Below are positions 45,241 to 53,364 of a DNA stretch of 63,761 bases, in pieces. The stretch is from Bacillus salacetis (GTDB lineage Bacteria > Bacillota > Bacilli > Bacillales > Bacillaceae_B), in contig NZ_QXIR01000027.1 of the NCBI RefSeq assembly GCF_003581585.1, positions 1 to 63,761 of the forward strand, written 5' to 3'. A program made the translations under genes and the position numbers. The notes under the pieces were generated by a model. The model was not told the DNA's origin, did not search any database, and saw only the letters and a program-made list of their open reading frames with translations. Within the stretch, counting starts at the first letter, position 1; the number at the start of each line of letters is the position of its first letter.

Positions 45241-46314
45241 ATGTTAAAGATAAAGAAATTTAAGATTATAGGCGGCAGGATTATTAAGACGGCAATTGCC
45301 GTTTTTTTGACGGCGTTGATCTGTTTCTGGCTCGAACTTCCACCTGCTTTTGCCGTTATTACTGCCATCGTTACCATTGAGCCAACTGCAGCGGACTCCA
45401 TTAGAAAAGGCCTTGTCCGCTTTCCGGCATCCGCAATAGGTGCGGGGCTTGCCATGCTGTTTACGTTCTTTTTTGGCGATACCCCGCTGTCTTACACACT
45501 CGCTACATTATTTACGATTGTCATTTGCCTTAAGCTGCGCCTTGAGGATGGAATGCTGGTGGCCACCCTGACAGCTGTTGCAATGATTCCAACTACTCAT
45601 GACCACTATCTTTTGTCCTTTCTTTCACGGTTGGAGACTACGAGTATTGGCCTGATCGTCTCAACCCTGGTCAATATTTTTGTATTGCCGCCTAATTATT
45701 CACCGCGGATCAGTACAATGACTCATAATTTATTCGTCAAAACGGGCAATCTGCTTGAAGCAAGGATTATTGAATTGGTATACGGCAATAAATCCGAAGC
45801 CAGGACCCGCTTTCTATTCGAGGAAGTCAATAAGTCGATGGATACGATAGAGAAATTGTGCCGTTATCAACGGAAAGAATGGAAATATCATCGGTACAGC
45901 AGAAAAGATATGAAGGTTTTCCATTATGAAAACAAGAAGATGAGCATACTCAGGCAGATCCATTACCACTTAGGAAACTTGATGCTCCTTCCTCAGCATG
46001 ATATCAATTGGAAAGAAGAGAAACAGAAAAAAATTATAAATGCTGTACAATCACTGGTTGAAATCATCCAGGATCCAAAGCACATCATTTCCGATGAGCA
46101 CTACAATAAGTACAAAGAATTACTTGAAGAATTCTGGCATGTCAGAGGGGAATTAAAAGAGGTCAAAGAAACAGATCACCACCACTTCTTTTCTTCAGAG
46201 ACAATACTGCTCTATGAATTGCTCTCCATTCAGGATTTAACAGAAGAATTATCGCACATATATGCAATGCAGCAACGAAACGATACAGTATTGATGCAGG
46301 CTCAGGAACAATAA
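45241..46314 (+). CDS. Aromatic acid exporter (ArAE) family membrane protein
   Basis: 357 residues from ATG 45241. Four to five transmembrane helices in the first 145 residues (IIKTAIAVFLTALICFWLEL; ITAIVTIEPTAADSIRKGLVR) and a long cytoplasmic helical tail, as in Bacillus YgaE/YqjA. The IEPT motif is characteristic. Probable exporter of organic acids or a membrane-stress protein; substrate unknown. Confidence 0.82.
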   Translation: MLKIKKFKIIGGRIIKTAIAVFLTALICFWLELPPAFAVITAIVTIEPTAADSIRKGLVRFPASAIGAGLAMLFTFFFGDTPLSYTLATLFTIVICLKLRLEDGMLVATLTAVAMIPTTHDHYLLSFLSRLETTSIGLIVSTLVNIFVLPPNYSPRISTMTHNLFVKTGNLLEARIIELVYGNKSEARTRFLFEEVNKSMDTIEKLCRYQRKEWKYHRYSRKDMKVFHYENKKMSILRQIHYHLGNLMLLPQHDINWKEEKQKKIINAVQSLVEIIQDPKHIISDEHYNKYKELLEEFWHVRGELKEVKETDHHHFFSSETILLYELLSIQDLTEELSHIYAMQQRNDTVLMQAQEQ

Positions 46315-46511
46315 TTTCCAGTGAGGCTTGATGGGCTTAAACTGAGAAAGTACAGATGGAATATTTCTACTGACACCATTCGCAATACACCCTAGCGACA
46401 TCGACTATAGAATGATTTTTAACATTCATTGCGTGATATCCATTCAGCAGCCTCATATTCAGTAACCTGGGAATTTTTTAGTCAAGCTGCTGTCTCCATA
46501 CCACTATAAAA

Positions 46512-46540
46512 GGCTGGAGTTTCACAAACTCCAGCCCTTT
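46512..46540. terminator. Bidirectional terminator
   Basis: GGCTGGAGTTT and AAACTCCAGCC close on a 3-base loop between two convergent genes; CTTTTT on the right, TTTTAT on the minus strand. Confidence 0.8.
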
Positions 46541-46545
46541 TTCTG

Positions 46546-48015
46546 TTACATCCCGTATTTTTCTTTGCAGCGCTGAATGGCAATTTCTTTATCGCTGTGC
46601 GGGTATTTAGTATTTTCGATGATTTGATAATCCTCATGGCCTTTACCAGCAAAGATAATGATGTCGCCGGGCTCACTTACATCGACCGCGTGTTTGACCG
46701 CTTCTTCTCGATCTCCAATCAACGCATAGTTTTCATGCAGCATTCCCTTTCCAAGATCATTGACGATGCTGTCAAAGCTTTCAAAGCGGGGATCATCAGT
46801 AGTCAGGATGACATAATCGGCAATGGATGCTTTTTCTGCCATGGAAGGGCGCTTTGATTTATCCCTGTTGCCCCCGGTCCCCACTAGAAAAATGATCTTT
46901 CCTTCTTTGAATGGAAGAACAGACTGAATGGCGTTTTCAATCGCATCTGGTGTATGTGCATAATCAATATACATCGATAAAGGGGCATCCGAAATGACTT
47001 TTTCCATCCTTCCGCTGACTGGAGGGAGCTCCCTGATGATTTCCACCAGCTTTCCGACCGGCATCCCTTTAGCATATAAAGTCGCCATTGCCGCGAGGAT
47101 GTTATAAACATTGAATTTTCCCAGAAGCTTCGATTCCACCTCAAAGGCACCTTCAGGAGAATGCAACCTGAATGTCGTCAAGTCGTTATAGTATTGAATG
47201 TCTTCAGCCTTAAAATCTGCATAAGCTTCCAGGCCGTAGCTGATGACTTCATGGGCGGTCATGCTTGAATATCGTTCATACCATTCATCATCGCTGTTCA
47301 AAACAGCGTATTTGGAATCGGACAAGTCCTGGCCGAGCTGTGAGAAAAGCAGGCCTTTGGCATATCCATAATGCTCCATGGTTTGATGATAGTCCAGATG
47401 GTCATGGCTGAGGTTGGTAAAGGTGACCACATCAAAATCAACCCCCCACAAGCGCCCAAGGGAAAGTCCGTGAGAAGAGACCTCCAGGACCATATTCCCA
47501 ATATCCCTGTCCAATGCCTTCTGGATCATTTCCTGGTTGGTCATGACATCACAAGTGGTGTTTTCACTTGGAAACAATTCTCCATCGAGGTCAAACCCGA
47601 TTGTCCCTGACAGCGCAGAACGCTGGCCGTCTTTCCGCAGAATGGCATGGATAAGGTTTGTAACAGTTGTTTTGCCGTTGGTTCCCGTGACGCCTATCAC
47701 GTTCATCTTCCTTGAAGGATAATCATAGTACCTATTGACAAGCAGTGCCATGGCTTTAAATGTGTCCTTAACCACTACGAGGGCAGCTTTTTCCAAATCG
47801 ATGTCCAGCTGCTTTTCGGCGATGATTAACACCGCGCCTTTTTCCACTGCATCATTGGCGAAATCATGGCCGTCCACTGTAAATCCCCTTGTGCAGATGA
47901 AGACATCGCCTTCCCTGACTTTACGGGAGTCAACGTGCAGTTTTGAAATATTGGAAGGAAGTTCACCATAAGTGGTCCTCACTTTTAAGCTCGATAATAA
48001 TTCATATGTATTCAT
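46546..48015 (-). CDS. murE: MurE-type UDP-MurNAc-tripeptide ligase
   Basis: 489 residues from ATG 48015 (GTGAGG upstream; the longer ORF starts at that GTG). MurE adds the third residue to the peptidoglycan stem. Mur ligase blocks: GTNGKTTVTNLIHAIL, NLSHDHLDYHQTMEHY, SGRMEKV, DYAHTPDAIENA and GTGGNRDKSKRP. The specificity motif reads TTDDPRFES, close to the DNPR of meso-DAP ligases (Arg kept). It stands alone, not in a dcw cluster, so it may be a second MurE. Confidence 0.88.
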   Translation of the reverse strand: MNTYELLSSLKVRTTYGELPSNISKLHVDSRKVREGDVFICTRGFTVDGHDFANDAVEKGAVLIIAEKQLDIDLEKAALVVVKDTFKAMALLVNRYYDYPSRKMNVIGVTGTNGKTTVTNLIHAILRKDGQRSALSGTIGFDLDGELFPSENTTCDVMTNQEMIQKALDRDIGNMVLEVSSHGLSLGRLWGVDFDVVTFTNLSHDHLDYHQTMEHYGYAKGLLFSQLGQDLSDSKYAVLNSDDEWYERYSSMTAHEVISYGLEAYADFKAEDIQYYNDLTTFRLHSPEGAFEVESKLLGKFNVYNILAAMATLYAKGMPVGKLVEIIRELPPVSGRMEKVISDAPLSMYIDYAHTPDAIENAIQSVLPFKEGKIIFLVGTGGNRDKSKRPSMAEKASIADYVILTTDDPRFESFDSIVNDLGKGMLHENYALIGDREEAVKHAVDVSEPGDIIIFAGKGHEDYQIIENTKYPHSDKEIAIQRCKEKYGM

Positions 48016-48115
48016 TTTCAATAACCTCACAATGTGTTGAAATCAATTATCTTCTATTTTATATTACCACCGGTAAATTGAGAAGAAAAAGAGCCCACTT
48101 TCCTAAAAAGCAAAT

Positions 48116-49141
48116 TCAGCCATTGAAATGGTTCCCAAAAGATGGAGCACTCCTGCCATTCCTGCCCGTCGTTTCCTCAGCAAAGTATATTGACGACAAA
48201 ATCGCTTCTTCCACGGATTCAGCCACTCCCTGAAAAATCTTATTCATGACAGGGTGGTCTTCCCTGATTGTTTTGACACTTTCGAATAGATCTCCCTGTG
48301 TATGGTTCACCTGATTCTCAGTGGTGAAAGCTATGACGATATCACCGCTTCCATGGTGGATATGGCTCCCCGACCTGGAAAGTCCTACACTAGCCCTTTT
48401 AGCCAGTCTTTTCAGCTGTCTGTCTGATAACGGGACATCTGTGGCAAGAATGATCATAATCGATCCGTCAGGCAGCTTTTCGCCTGCCGGTTTTAATTTA
48501 TTTTCAAGGAACCGGTTTTCCTCTCTTCTGCCAAAATTGGTCTGCACCAGGGCGGCGACTGTAAATTGGTTTCCTTCGGCTTCTATAAGTCTCGAGGCAG
48601 TTCCGATCCCTCCTTTAAACCCTAAGCAAAGAGTACCGGCACCTGCTCCTGCAGCTCCATTTTCACATGGACTGCTGCTCGCCGCCTTGATTACTTCTGC
48701 GGCATGATACGGCTGAACCGCCTGAAGCCTTACAGAGTTAAGGAAGCTGTCATTGCATTCACCTACGACAATATTAATTGAACCTGCGCTTTCCCCTATC
48801 TCAGGTGTGTTTTCGAGCATATAGTCCATTGTTCCCTGCCAAACATTTCCAACTGAAAAAGTATTGGTCAGCATGATGGGTGATTCCAAAAGCCCCAATT
48901 CATCCACTTGGATCAGCCCGGTTGTTTTCCCAAAACCATTGATGACATAGCTAGCGGCACGTACTTTATGTTGGAATAAATTTTTGCCGTGAGGCAGCAC
49001 GGCTGTGACGCCTGTTTGCACTTTCACACCATTACCTTTGTCCTCAGACAGAGTGATATGACCTGCCTTCACTCCGGCTACGTCTGTAATACAATTGTTT
49101 TGGCCCTTAGGCAATACGCCTATTGAAAACAAAGTATTCAT
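48116..49141 (-). CDS. P1-family (DmpA-like) aminopeptidase
   Basis: 341 residues. ITDVAGVKAGHITL, TGVTAVLPHG, NIVVGECNDSFLNS and GAGAGTLCLGFKGGIGTASR are the ordered blocks of the S58/P1 N-terminal-nucleophile peptidases, which self-cleave and release N-terminal or beta-amino residues. No signal peptide, so intracellular. 100 bases downstream of murE's start and in the same direction; possibly co-transcribed. Confidence 0.85.
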   Translation of the reverse strand: MNTLFSIGVLPKGQNNCITDVAGVKAGHITLSEDKGNGVKVQTGVTAVLPHGKNLFQHKVRAASYVINGFGKTTGLIQVDELGLLESPIMLTNTFSVGNVWQGTMDYMLENTPEIGESAGSINIVVGECNDSFLNSVRLQAVQPYHAAEVIKAASSSPCENGAAGAGAGTLCLGFKGGIGTASRLIEAEGNQFTVAALVQTNFGRREENRFLENKLKPAGEKLPDGSIMIILATDVPLSDRQLKRLAKRASVGLSRSGSHIHHGSGDIVIAFTTENQVNHTQGDLFESVKTIREDHPVMNKIFQGVAESVEEAILSSIYFAEETTGRNGRSAPSFGNHFNG

Positions 49142-49418
49142 CCCTTCACCTCTTTATTCCTTTTCTAGTTATTACCATCTTCTTATTTTATTTAGAATAA
49201 TTCAAGTTTTTTCCCTATTATATTTCTTTTGAAATGAAATCTAAATGGAGCTCTGCTTTTCCCGGCAGAGATCTATTACAAACATTTCCTCCGTTATAGC
49301 ATATTGACCGGTGATCATGGACCTGGTTTATATCCGAGAGGACTTTCTATCGTGTATACAATCACACGAACTGACCCAGGGTAATATCCGTCCATCCTGT
49401 TATATGCTGTTTTTAAAT
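49142..49418. other. Gene-free stretch before a mobile repeat
   Basis: 277 AT-rich bases upstream of the P1 peptidase gene. A small hairpin, CTCTGC-TTTTCCC-GGCAGAG (near 49254-49272), is the only structure seen. It presumably holds the promoter of the peptidase gene. Confidence 0.4.
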
Positions 49419-49610
49419 GGCTGTTTTCACATTAATTGTTGCTTTCGAAAAAATCCCAAGAGCCGGATTTTTCCCATGTATTCCAAGGTCTTTCACCCCA
49501 AAAGGGTAGAGTAGCTCTTTTCTTTCTTGTTTACCGGGGGTTTTTCGGTGAATTACCAGGATATTATTTGAACTATATAGTAAATAGCAACAAAGTTTAC
49601 GAAAAGAGCG
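49419..49610 (+). mobile_element. MITE-like repeat (192 bp) with perfect target duplication
   Basis: Begins GGCTGTTTTCACATTAATTG and ends TTTACGAAAAGAGCG. It is flanked by identical octamers TTTTAAAT at 49411-49418 and 49611-49618. Terminal inverted repeats of about 27 bp are imperfect. A through-running ORF exists in this copy but is broken in others. Confidence 0.9.
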
Positions 49611-49654
49611 TTTTAAATAGCAGCGAGATGGGGAGGAAAATGCCGTAAAACAGA

Positions 49655-49687
49655 AAAGAAGCCAATCATTCGGATCGGCCTCTTTGT
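49655..49687 (-). terminator. Terminator of the M42 peptidase gene
   Basis: AAAGAAGCCAATC pairs with GATCGGCCTCTTT on the plus text; the minus strand ends CTTCTTTTC. Confidence 0.55.
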
Positions 49688-49697
49688 GTTTCTGCTT

Positions 49698-50750
49698 TTA
49701 CTCAACCATTTCTGACTGAACATAATGGTATAGAAGTTTCTCTGTGTTATACAGGGATGTTTCATGCGTTCTTTCATATGCATGGGAAGCATCAATCCCC
49801 GCTCCTACCAATCCATGAATGATATCATGGCCGGAACGGATGGCAGCAGATGCGTCCGAGCCGTAGTATGGGTAAATATCCACTTTGTACTCCAGGTCAT
49901 TTTCTTGTGCAAGTTTCACCAGATGCTGCCTCAGGCCAAAGTGGTAGGGACCGCTTGAATCTTTCGCACAAATCGAAACAGTATATTCATCTGAAGACTG
50001 TCCATCCCCAAGTGCCCCCATATCTACCGCAAGATATTCCACCGTCTCAGGGGTGATATTGGAGTTTCCGCCGTAACCGATTTCTTCGTTATTAGAAATG
50101 AGGAAATGAGTTGTATATGGAAGCTTGATATTGTCTTCTTTGATTTTCTTTATCAGCTGAAGAAGCATTCCCACACTGGCTTTGTCATCGAGATGCCTTG
50201 ATTTGATATAACCTGTATCTGTGATTTCTGCACGAGGATCAAAGGAAACAAAGTCTCCTACTTCTATTCCTAGCTCCCTTACCTCGGCGGGGTTTGAGAC
50301 TCTTGCATCAATACGGACTTCGATATTCACATCGTCACGCTTTGCCTCGCCTGCATTTTTGTAAACATGTACAGAGGTTTGATGCATCAGGATTGTCCCG
50401 GTAAATGTTTTTCCGGAAGAAGTTTCAATTGTGCAGTACTCCCCTTCCACTGCATTCCATCGGTAGCCGCCAATCATGGAAAGCCTCATGCGGCCATCAC
50501 CCTTGATTTCTTTCACCATTGCACCCAGCGTGTCTACGTGGGCAGTCAGCATACGGTGCCTGCTGTCATCCTCCCCCGGTATTGAGACGATCAAGCCGCC
50601 TTTTCTGTTCCTGTACATTTCATAACCGGCCGATTTCAGATAATCCTCCACGAACGATATAATCGTGTTTGTATTTCCGGAAGGACTCGGGATTGAAACC
50701 AGCTGTTCAATAAGTTCCATAGTGTTTTTGGTGTTTGGATATGTAGTCAT
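49698..50750 (-). CDS. M42-family aminopeptidase
   Basis: 350 residues. Dinuclear-metal peptidase of the tetrahedral aminopeptidase type (YsdC/FrvX). Metal ligands are in LTAHVDTLGAMV, HLDDKASVGMLL, SNNEEIGYGGNSN and YLAVDMGALG; the C-terminal histidine is in GAGIDASHAYERTHETS. Cytoplasmic; trims peptides after proteasome- or Clp-like digestion. Single gene. Confidence 0.9.
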   Translation of the reverse strand: MTTYPNTKNTMELIEQLVSIPSPSGNTNTIISFVEDYLKSAGYEMYRNRKGGLIVSIPGEDDSRHRMLTAHVDTLGAMVKEIKGDGRMRLSMIGGYRWNAVEGEYCTIETSSGKTFTGTILMHQTSVHVYKNAGEAKRDDVNIEVRIDARVSNPAEVRELGIEVGDFVSFDPRAEITDTGYIKSRHLDDKASVGMLLQLIKKIKEDNIKLPYTTHFLISNNEEIGYGGNSNITPETVEYLAVDMGALGDGQSSDEYTVSICAKDSSGPYHFGLRQHLVKLAQENDLEYKVDIYPYYGSDASAAIRSGHDIIHGLVGAGIDASHAYERTHETSLYNTEKLLYHYVQSEMVE

Positions 50751-50891
50751 CTATCTATTCTCCTTTCCCCTTTTCTCTCATTATAGCCCAAAAGGGGAAG
50801 AGTATGAAAATTTCCGCTATTGTTCAATCCAACTTTTTACACTTTTTCTTTATCTCTGTTGTTGAATGGGAAAAACCAAAACGAGCTGCAT

Positions 50892-50961
50892 CCGGGTGAA
50901 GAACCCGCATTATCCAAACAAATTAATAAGTTTGTTTGGCAATCTGCCTTTTATGCCAAAC
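50892..50961 (+). promoter_or_regulatory. Structured leader of kynA with competing hairpins
   Basis: Three dyads lie ahead of the dioxygenase gene: CGGGT-GAAGA-ACCCG (50893-50907), CCAAACAAA...TTTGTTTGG (50914-50939) and GTTTGGCA...TGCCAAAC (50934-50961). The last two share 50934-50939 and cannot form together. They could be RNA switches or overlapping operators built on a CCAAAC/GTTTGG word. Confidence 0.45.
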
Positions 50962-51045
50962 TGCCGTTAAATTTGAAGGAATATGACATTTTTAATCGAA
51001 GTCTGTATAGGAACAGCAATTGTATTCATTTCAGGAGGGATAAAT

Positions 51046-51888
51046 ATGGGAGAAGATAAAGAGCCAACTATTTTTGATAAAGATATACATACAGATTTTT
51101 TGGAGAAGATGACTTATGGTGATTACCTTCAGCTGGATTCACTCCTTTCAAGCCAGAAAAGGCTTTCAGGGCATCATGATGAAATGCTGTTCATCATCAT
51201 CCATCAGGTAAGCGAATTGTGGATGAAGCTTATCCTGCATGAGCTTGAGGCGAGTATTGTTCTAATAAAAAAAGGAGAACTTTCCCTGGCATTCAAGATG
51301 CTTGCAAGGGTGTCAAAGATTCAATCCCAAATCATCCAGGCCTGGGATGTACTGTCTACTTTGACTCCAGCTGAATATATGGAATTCCGTGAAAAGCTCG
51401 GCCAGGCATCCGGCTTCCAATCCTACCAATATCGAATGATTGAGTTCAAGCTTGGCTACAAAACTAAGCATGTACTGGAAATCTATAAAAAGGATCAAAA
51501 GCTTCACGGGGAACTGCTGGAAGCGTATAAGAAGTCGGGCATTTACGATGCAGCCATCCTGGCGCTGTCAAGAGCAGGATTGGATATCCCTGATGAAGTG
51601 CTGAACAGGGACTATACCTCTCCTTATGAATATCAACAATCAGTAGAAGATGCCTGGATCACTGTATATAAAAATGTTGAAACATACTGGGACCTTTACG
51701 AGCTTGCCGAGAAGCTGATCGATATAGAAGACTGGCTTCAGCAATGGCGATTCCGGCATATGAAAACAGTCGAGAGAATCATCGGGCACAAAAAAGGGAC
51801 AGGAGGATCATCAGGGGTCGGCTACCTCAAAAAAGTCCTTGACCATCGATTCTTCCCTGAACTTTGGGATGTACGCACCAAATTGTAA
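51046..51888 (+). CDS. kynA: Tryptophan 2,3-dioxygenase
   Basis: 280 residues from ATG 51046, with AGGAGGG 6 bases upstream. Heme enzyme that opens the indole ring of L-tryptophan to N-formylkynurenine. [48 protein letters not shown] (Arg contacting substrate) and the heme ligand His in [20 protein letters not shown] are all in place. kynB and kynU are not adjacent, so the rest of the pathway must be elsewhere. Confidence 0.96.
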   Translation: MGEDKEPTIFDKDIHTDFLEKMTYGDYLQLDSLLSSQKRLSGHHDEMLFIIIHQVSELWMKLILHELEASIVLIKKGELSLAFKMLARVSKIQSQIIQAWDVLSTLTPAEYMEFREKLGQASGFQSYQYRMIEFKLGYKTKHVLEIYKKDQKLHGELLEAYKKSGIYDAAILALSRAGLDIPDEVLNRDYTSPYEYQQSVEDAWITVYKNVETYWDLYELAEKLIDIEDWLQQWRFRHMKTVERIIGHKKGTGGSSGVGYLKKVLDHRFFPELWDVRTKL

Positions 51889-51893
51889 ACAAA

Positions 51894-51933
51894 AAAGAGG
51901 GCTGCTTTTCATATTTGAAAAGCAGCCCTCTTT
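51894..51933. terminator. Bidirectional terminator between kynA and tRNA-Val
   Basis: A perfect 17-bp stem, AAAGAGGGCTGCTTTTC with its complement, around ATATTT. Confidence 0.85.
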
Positions 51934-51937
51934 GGTA

Positions 51938-52009
51938 TGATCTGAGAGGGATTCGAACCCCCGACCCCATCCCTGTCAAGGATGTATTCTCCCGCTGAAC
52001 TATCAGATC
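51938..52009 (-). tRNA. tRNA-Val (anticodon GAC)
   Basis: Minus strand folds into a full cloverleaf: acceptor GATCTGA/TCAGATC, anticodon stem CATCC/GGATG with loop TTGACAG (anticodon GAC, reading GUC), T arm GGGGG-TTCGAAT-CCCTC. Discriminator A; CCA is not encoded. Single tRNA, not in a cluster. Confidence 0.93.
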
Positions 52010-52103
52010 GTGTTATCAGCATTTTTGCTACATACTCTATTATATGAAAAAATCCGCACTTGTCAATACACTCTTTACTATTTTTATTCAACAACGGAAT
52101 AAA

Positions 52104-52117
52104 AGAACGGATGTTCG
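52104..52117 (+). promoter_or_regulatory. LexA (SOS) box
   Basis: AGAACGGATGTTCG matches the Bacillus consensus CGAACRNRYGTTCG at all but the first base. It is 45 bases ahead of the small gene at 52162. Confidence 0.6.
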
Positions 52118-52161
52118 CGTAAACTGAGACTACTTATCTTCTGTTAAAAGGAGACACTCCT

Positions 52162-52419
52162 ATGGAAAAGATTTTGAAGAGAGCTTTTGCGGACAATACA
52201 CAAGTGGAGATTATTTACAGAACCGAGGAGAATGTTTTTACCCAGCGATCCATCCTGATCATGAAAATCGAAAAAGATCATATCAGGGCATTTTGCTGCA
52301 TGAGGAAGCAGTTCCGCACGTTCAGGACGGAAAATATTCTTGCTGCCTTTCCCAAAGGCTGTTTCCGAAAAAATCCCTCAACCTGGAATGTTCCAAGGTA
52401 CGGAAAAATTGATTTATGA
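52162..52419 (+). CDS. Small WYL-like protein, probably SOS-regulated
   Basis: 85 residues with AAAGGAG upstream. MEKILKRAFADNTQVEIIYR and the beta-rich run that follows (SILIMKIEKDHIRAFCCMRK, QFRTFRTENILAAF) resemble the core of a WYL domain, which binds nucleic-acid or nucleotide ligands. No HTH. The last 20 residues (KGCFRKNPSTWNVPRYGKIDL region) are encoded by bases resembling the left end of the mobile repeat family. Role unknown. Confidence 0.65.
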   Translation: MEKILKRAFADNTQVEIIYRTEENVFTQRSILIMKIEKDHIRAFCCMRKQFRTFRTENILAAFPKGCFRKNPSTWNVPRYGKIDL

Positions 52420-52520
52420 TATAGGGATTGAGCTTTTTGTAATTGGCATTAGTCAATCAACAATTGCGAATATACCCTTCCCTGAAAATCAATACAAGGC
52501 AGATAGATATCCAACTTAAG

Positions 52521-52549
52521 AAATCCCCCGTACATTTAACGGGGGAATC
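52521..52549 (-). terminator. Terminator of yutG
   Basis: AATCCCCCG and CGGGGGA(A)T around a 9-base loop, just after the stop. Confidence 0.65.
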
Positions 52550-52551
52550 TG

Positions 52552-53106
52552 CTATCCGATGATTTCCTCTTCATCGTGTGCCTTGATTTGTTCATCGCTG
52601 AATTGTTCCTCTTCATCCCGCAGCCTGTGGGCTATCCTTGACGCTGCGTTGGCTGCAATGCTTGCCACCATGTCGTCCAGGAAGGTGTGGATACCTTCTC
52701 CGTTCTTTGTATCGAGGTCGCGGATTACACCGATTTTATTTTTATCAAGATGGCCGAAGGTAGTAACGGCGATACTGCCATACCCAAGTGCAGCTCCCAG
52801 GGCAATGGTTTCATCGACCCCGAACAGGCCTTCATCCGTCTCGACGATTGATTGCAGCGGTTCCGAAAGCTGTTTCTTCTCTGCCAGGACATCCAGTTCA
52901 ATCCCAACAAGTATCGCATGCTGGATTTCCCTCTTTAGCAAGACCTTCTCAACACTCTCTATGCAATCCGACATTTCAAGCTCCGGATGATAAGGGTATT
53001 GCATTTGAAAGACGATGTCTGCTATATCTTCTACCGAAACACCTCTTTCCTCGAGTTTCTGTCTGGCTGCATATGTAACATCTTTAGAATGTACGATTTT
53101 AGACAT
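52552..53106 (-). CDS. yutG: Phosphatidylglycerophosphatase A-related protein (YutG)
   Basis: 184 residues. GVSVEDIADIVFQMQYPYHP then GVDETIALGAALGYGSIAVT and EGIHTFLDDMVASIAANAAS match the YutG/PgpA family. The family removes the phosphate from phosphatidylglycerophosphate in E. coli PgpA, but YutG-type proteins lack membrane helices, so the substrate may differ. Single gene. Confidence 0.82.
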   Translation of the reverse strand: MSKIVHSKDVTYAARQKLEERGVSVEDIADIVFQMQYPYHPELEMSDCIESVEKVLLKREIQHAILVGIELDVLAEKKQLSEPLQSIVETDEGLFGVDETIALGAALGYGSIAVTTFGHLDKNKIGVIRDLDTKNGEGIHTFLDDMVASIAANAASRIAHRLRDEEEQFSDEQIKAHDEEEIIG

Positions 53107-53364
53107 GATTCCCCTCCTAAGTTAACCTATCCTTTTTTCACATTATACTGACACTTCACCGAATATGAAACTGCCAACCTCTTATACTTTTCACAAAGAC
53201 CTGACCTTTAAAACCTGCCGGGGTAAAACAATGGATGATGTGAGCGGTTGCAGGGATTTTAAGAAATAAATATGGTACAATCTTTTTTGGAAGGCTTTTC
53301 GCAAATGCCTTGAAAGAATAACCCAGTAAATTGAACAAACTATAATATAAGGAGGTCACTTATA

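Noticed and set aside
49436..49648. 70-residue ORF ending NSNKVYEKSVLNSSEMGRKMP
   Set aside because: It is the read-through frame of a mobile repeat with no ribosome site; the similar peptide at the left edge reflects shared DNA.
50866..50970. 34-codon leader peptide for kynA
   Set aside because: No ribosome site and no tryptophan codons; the hairpins explain the sequence better.
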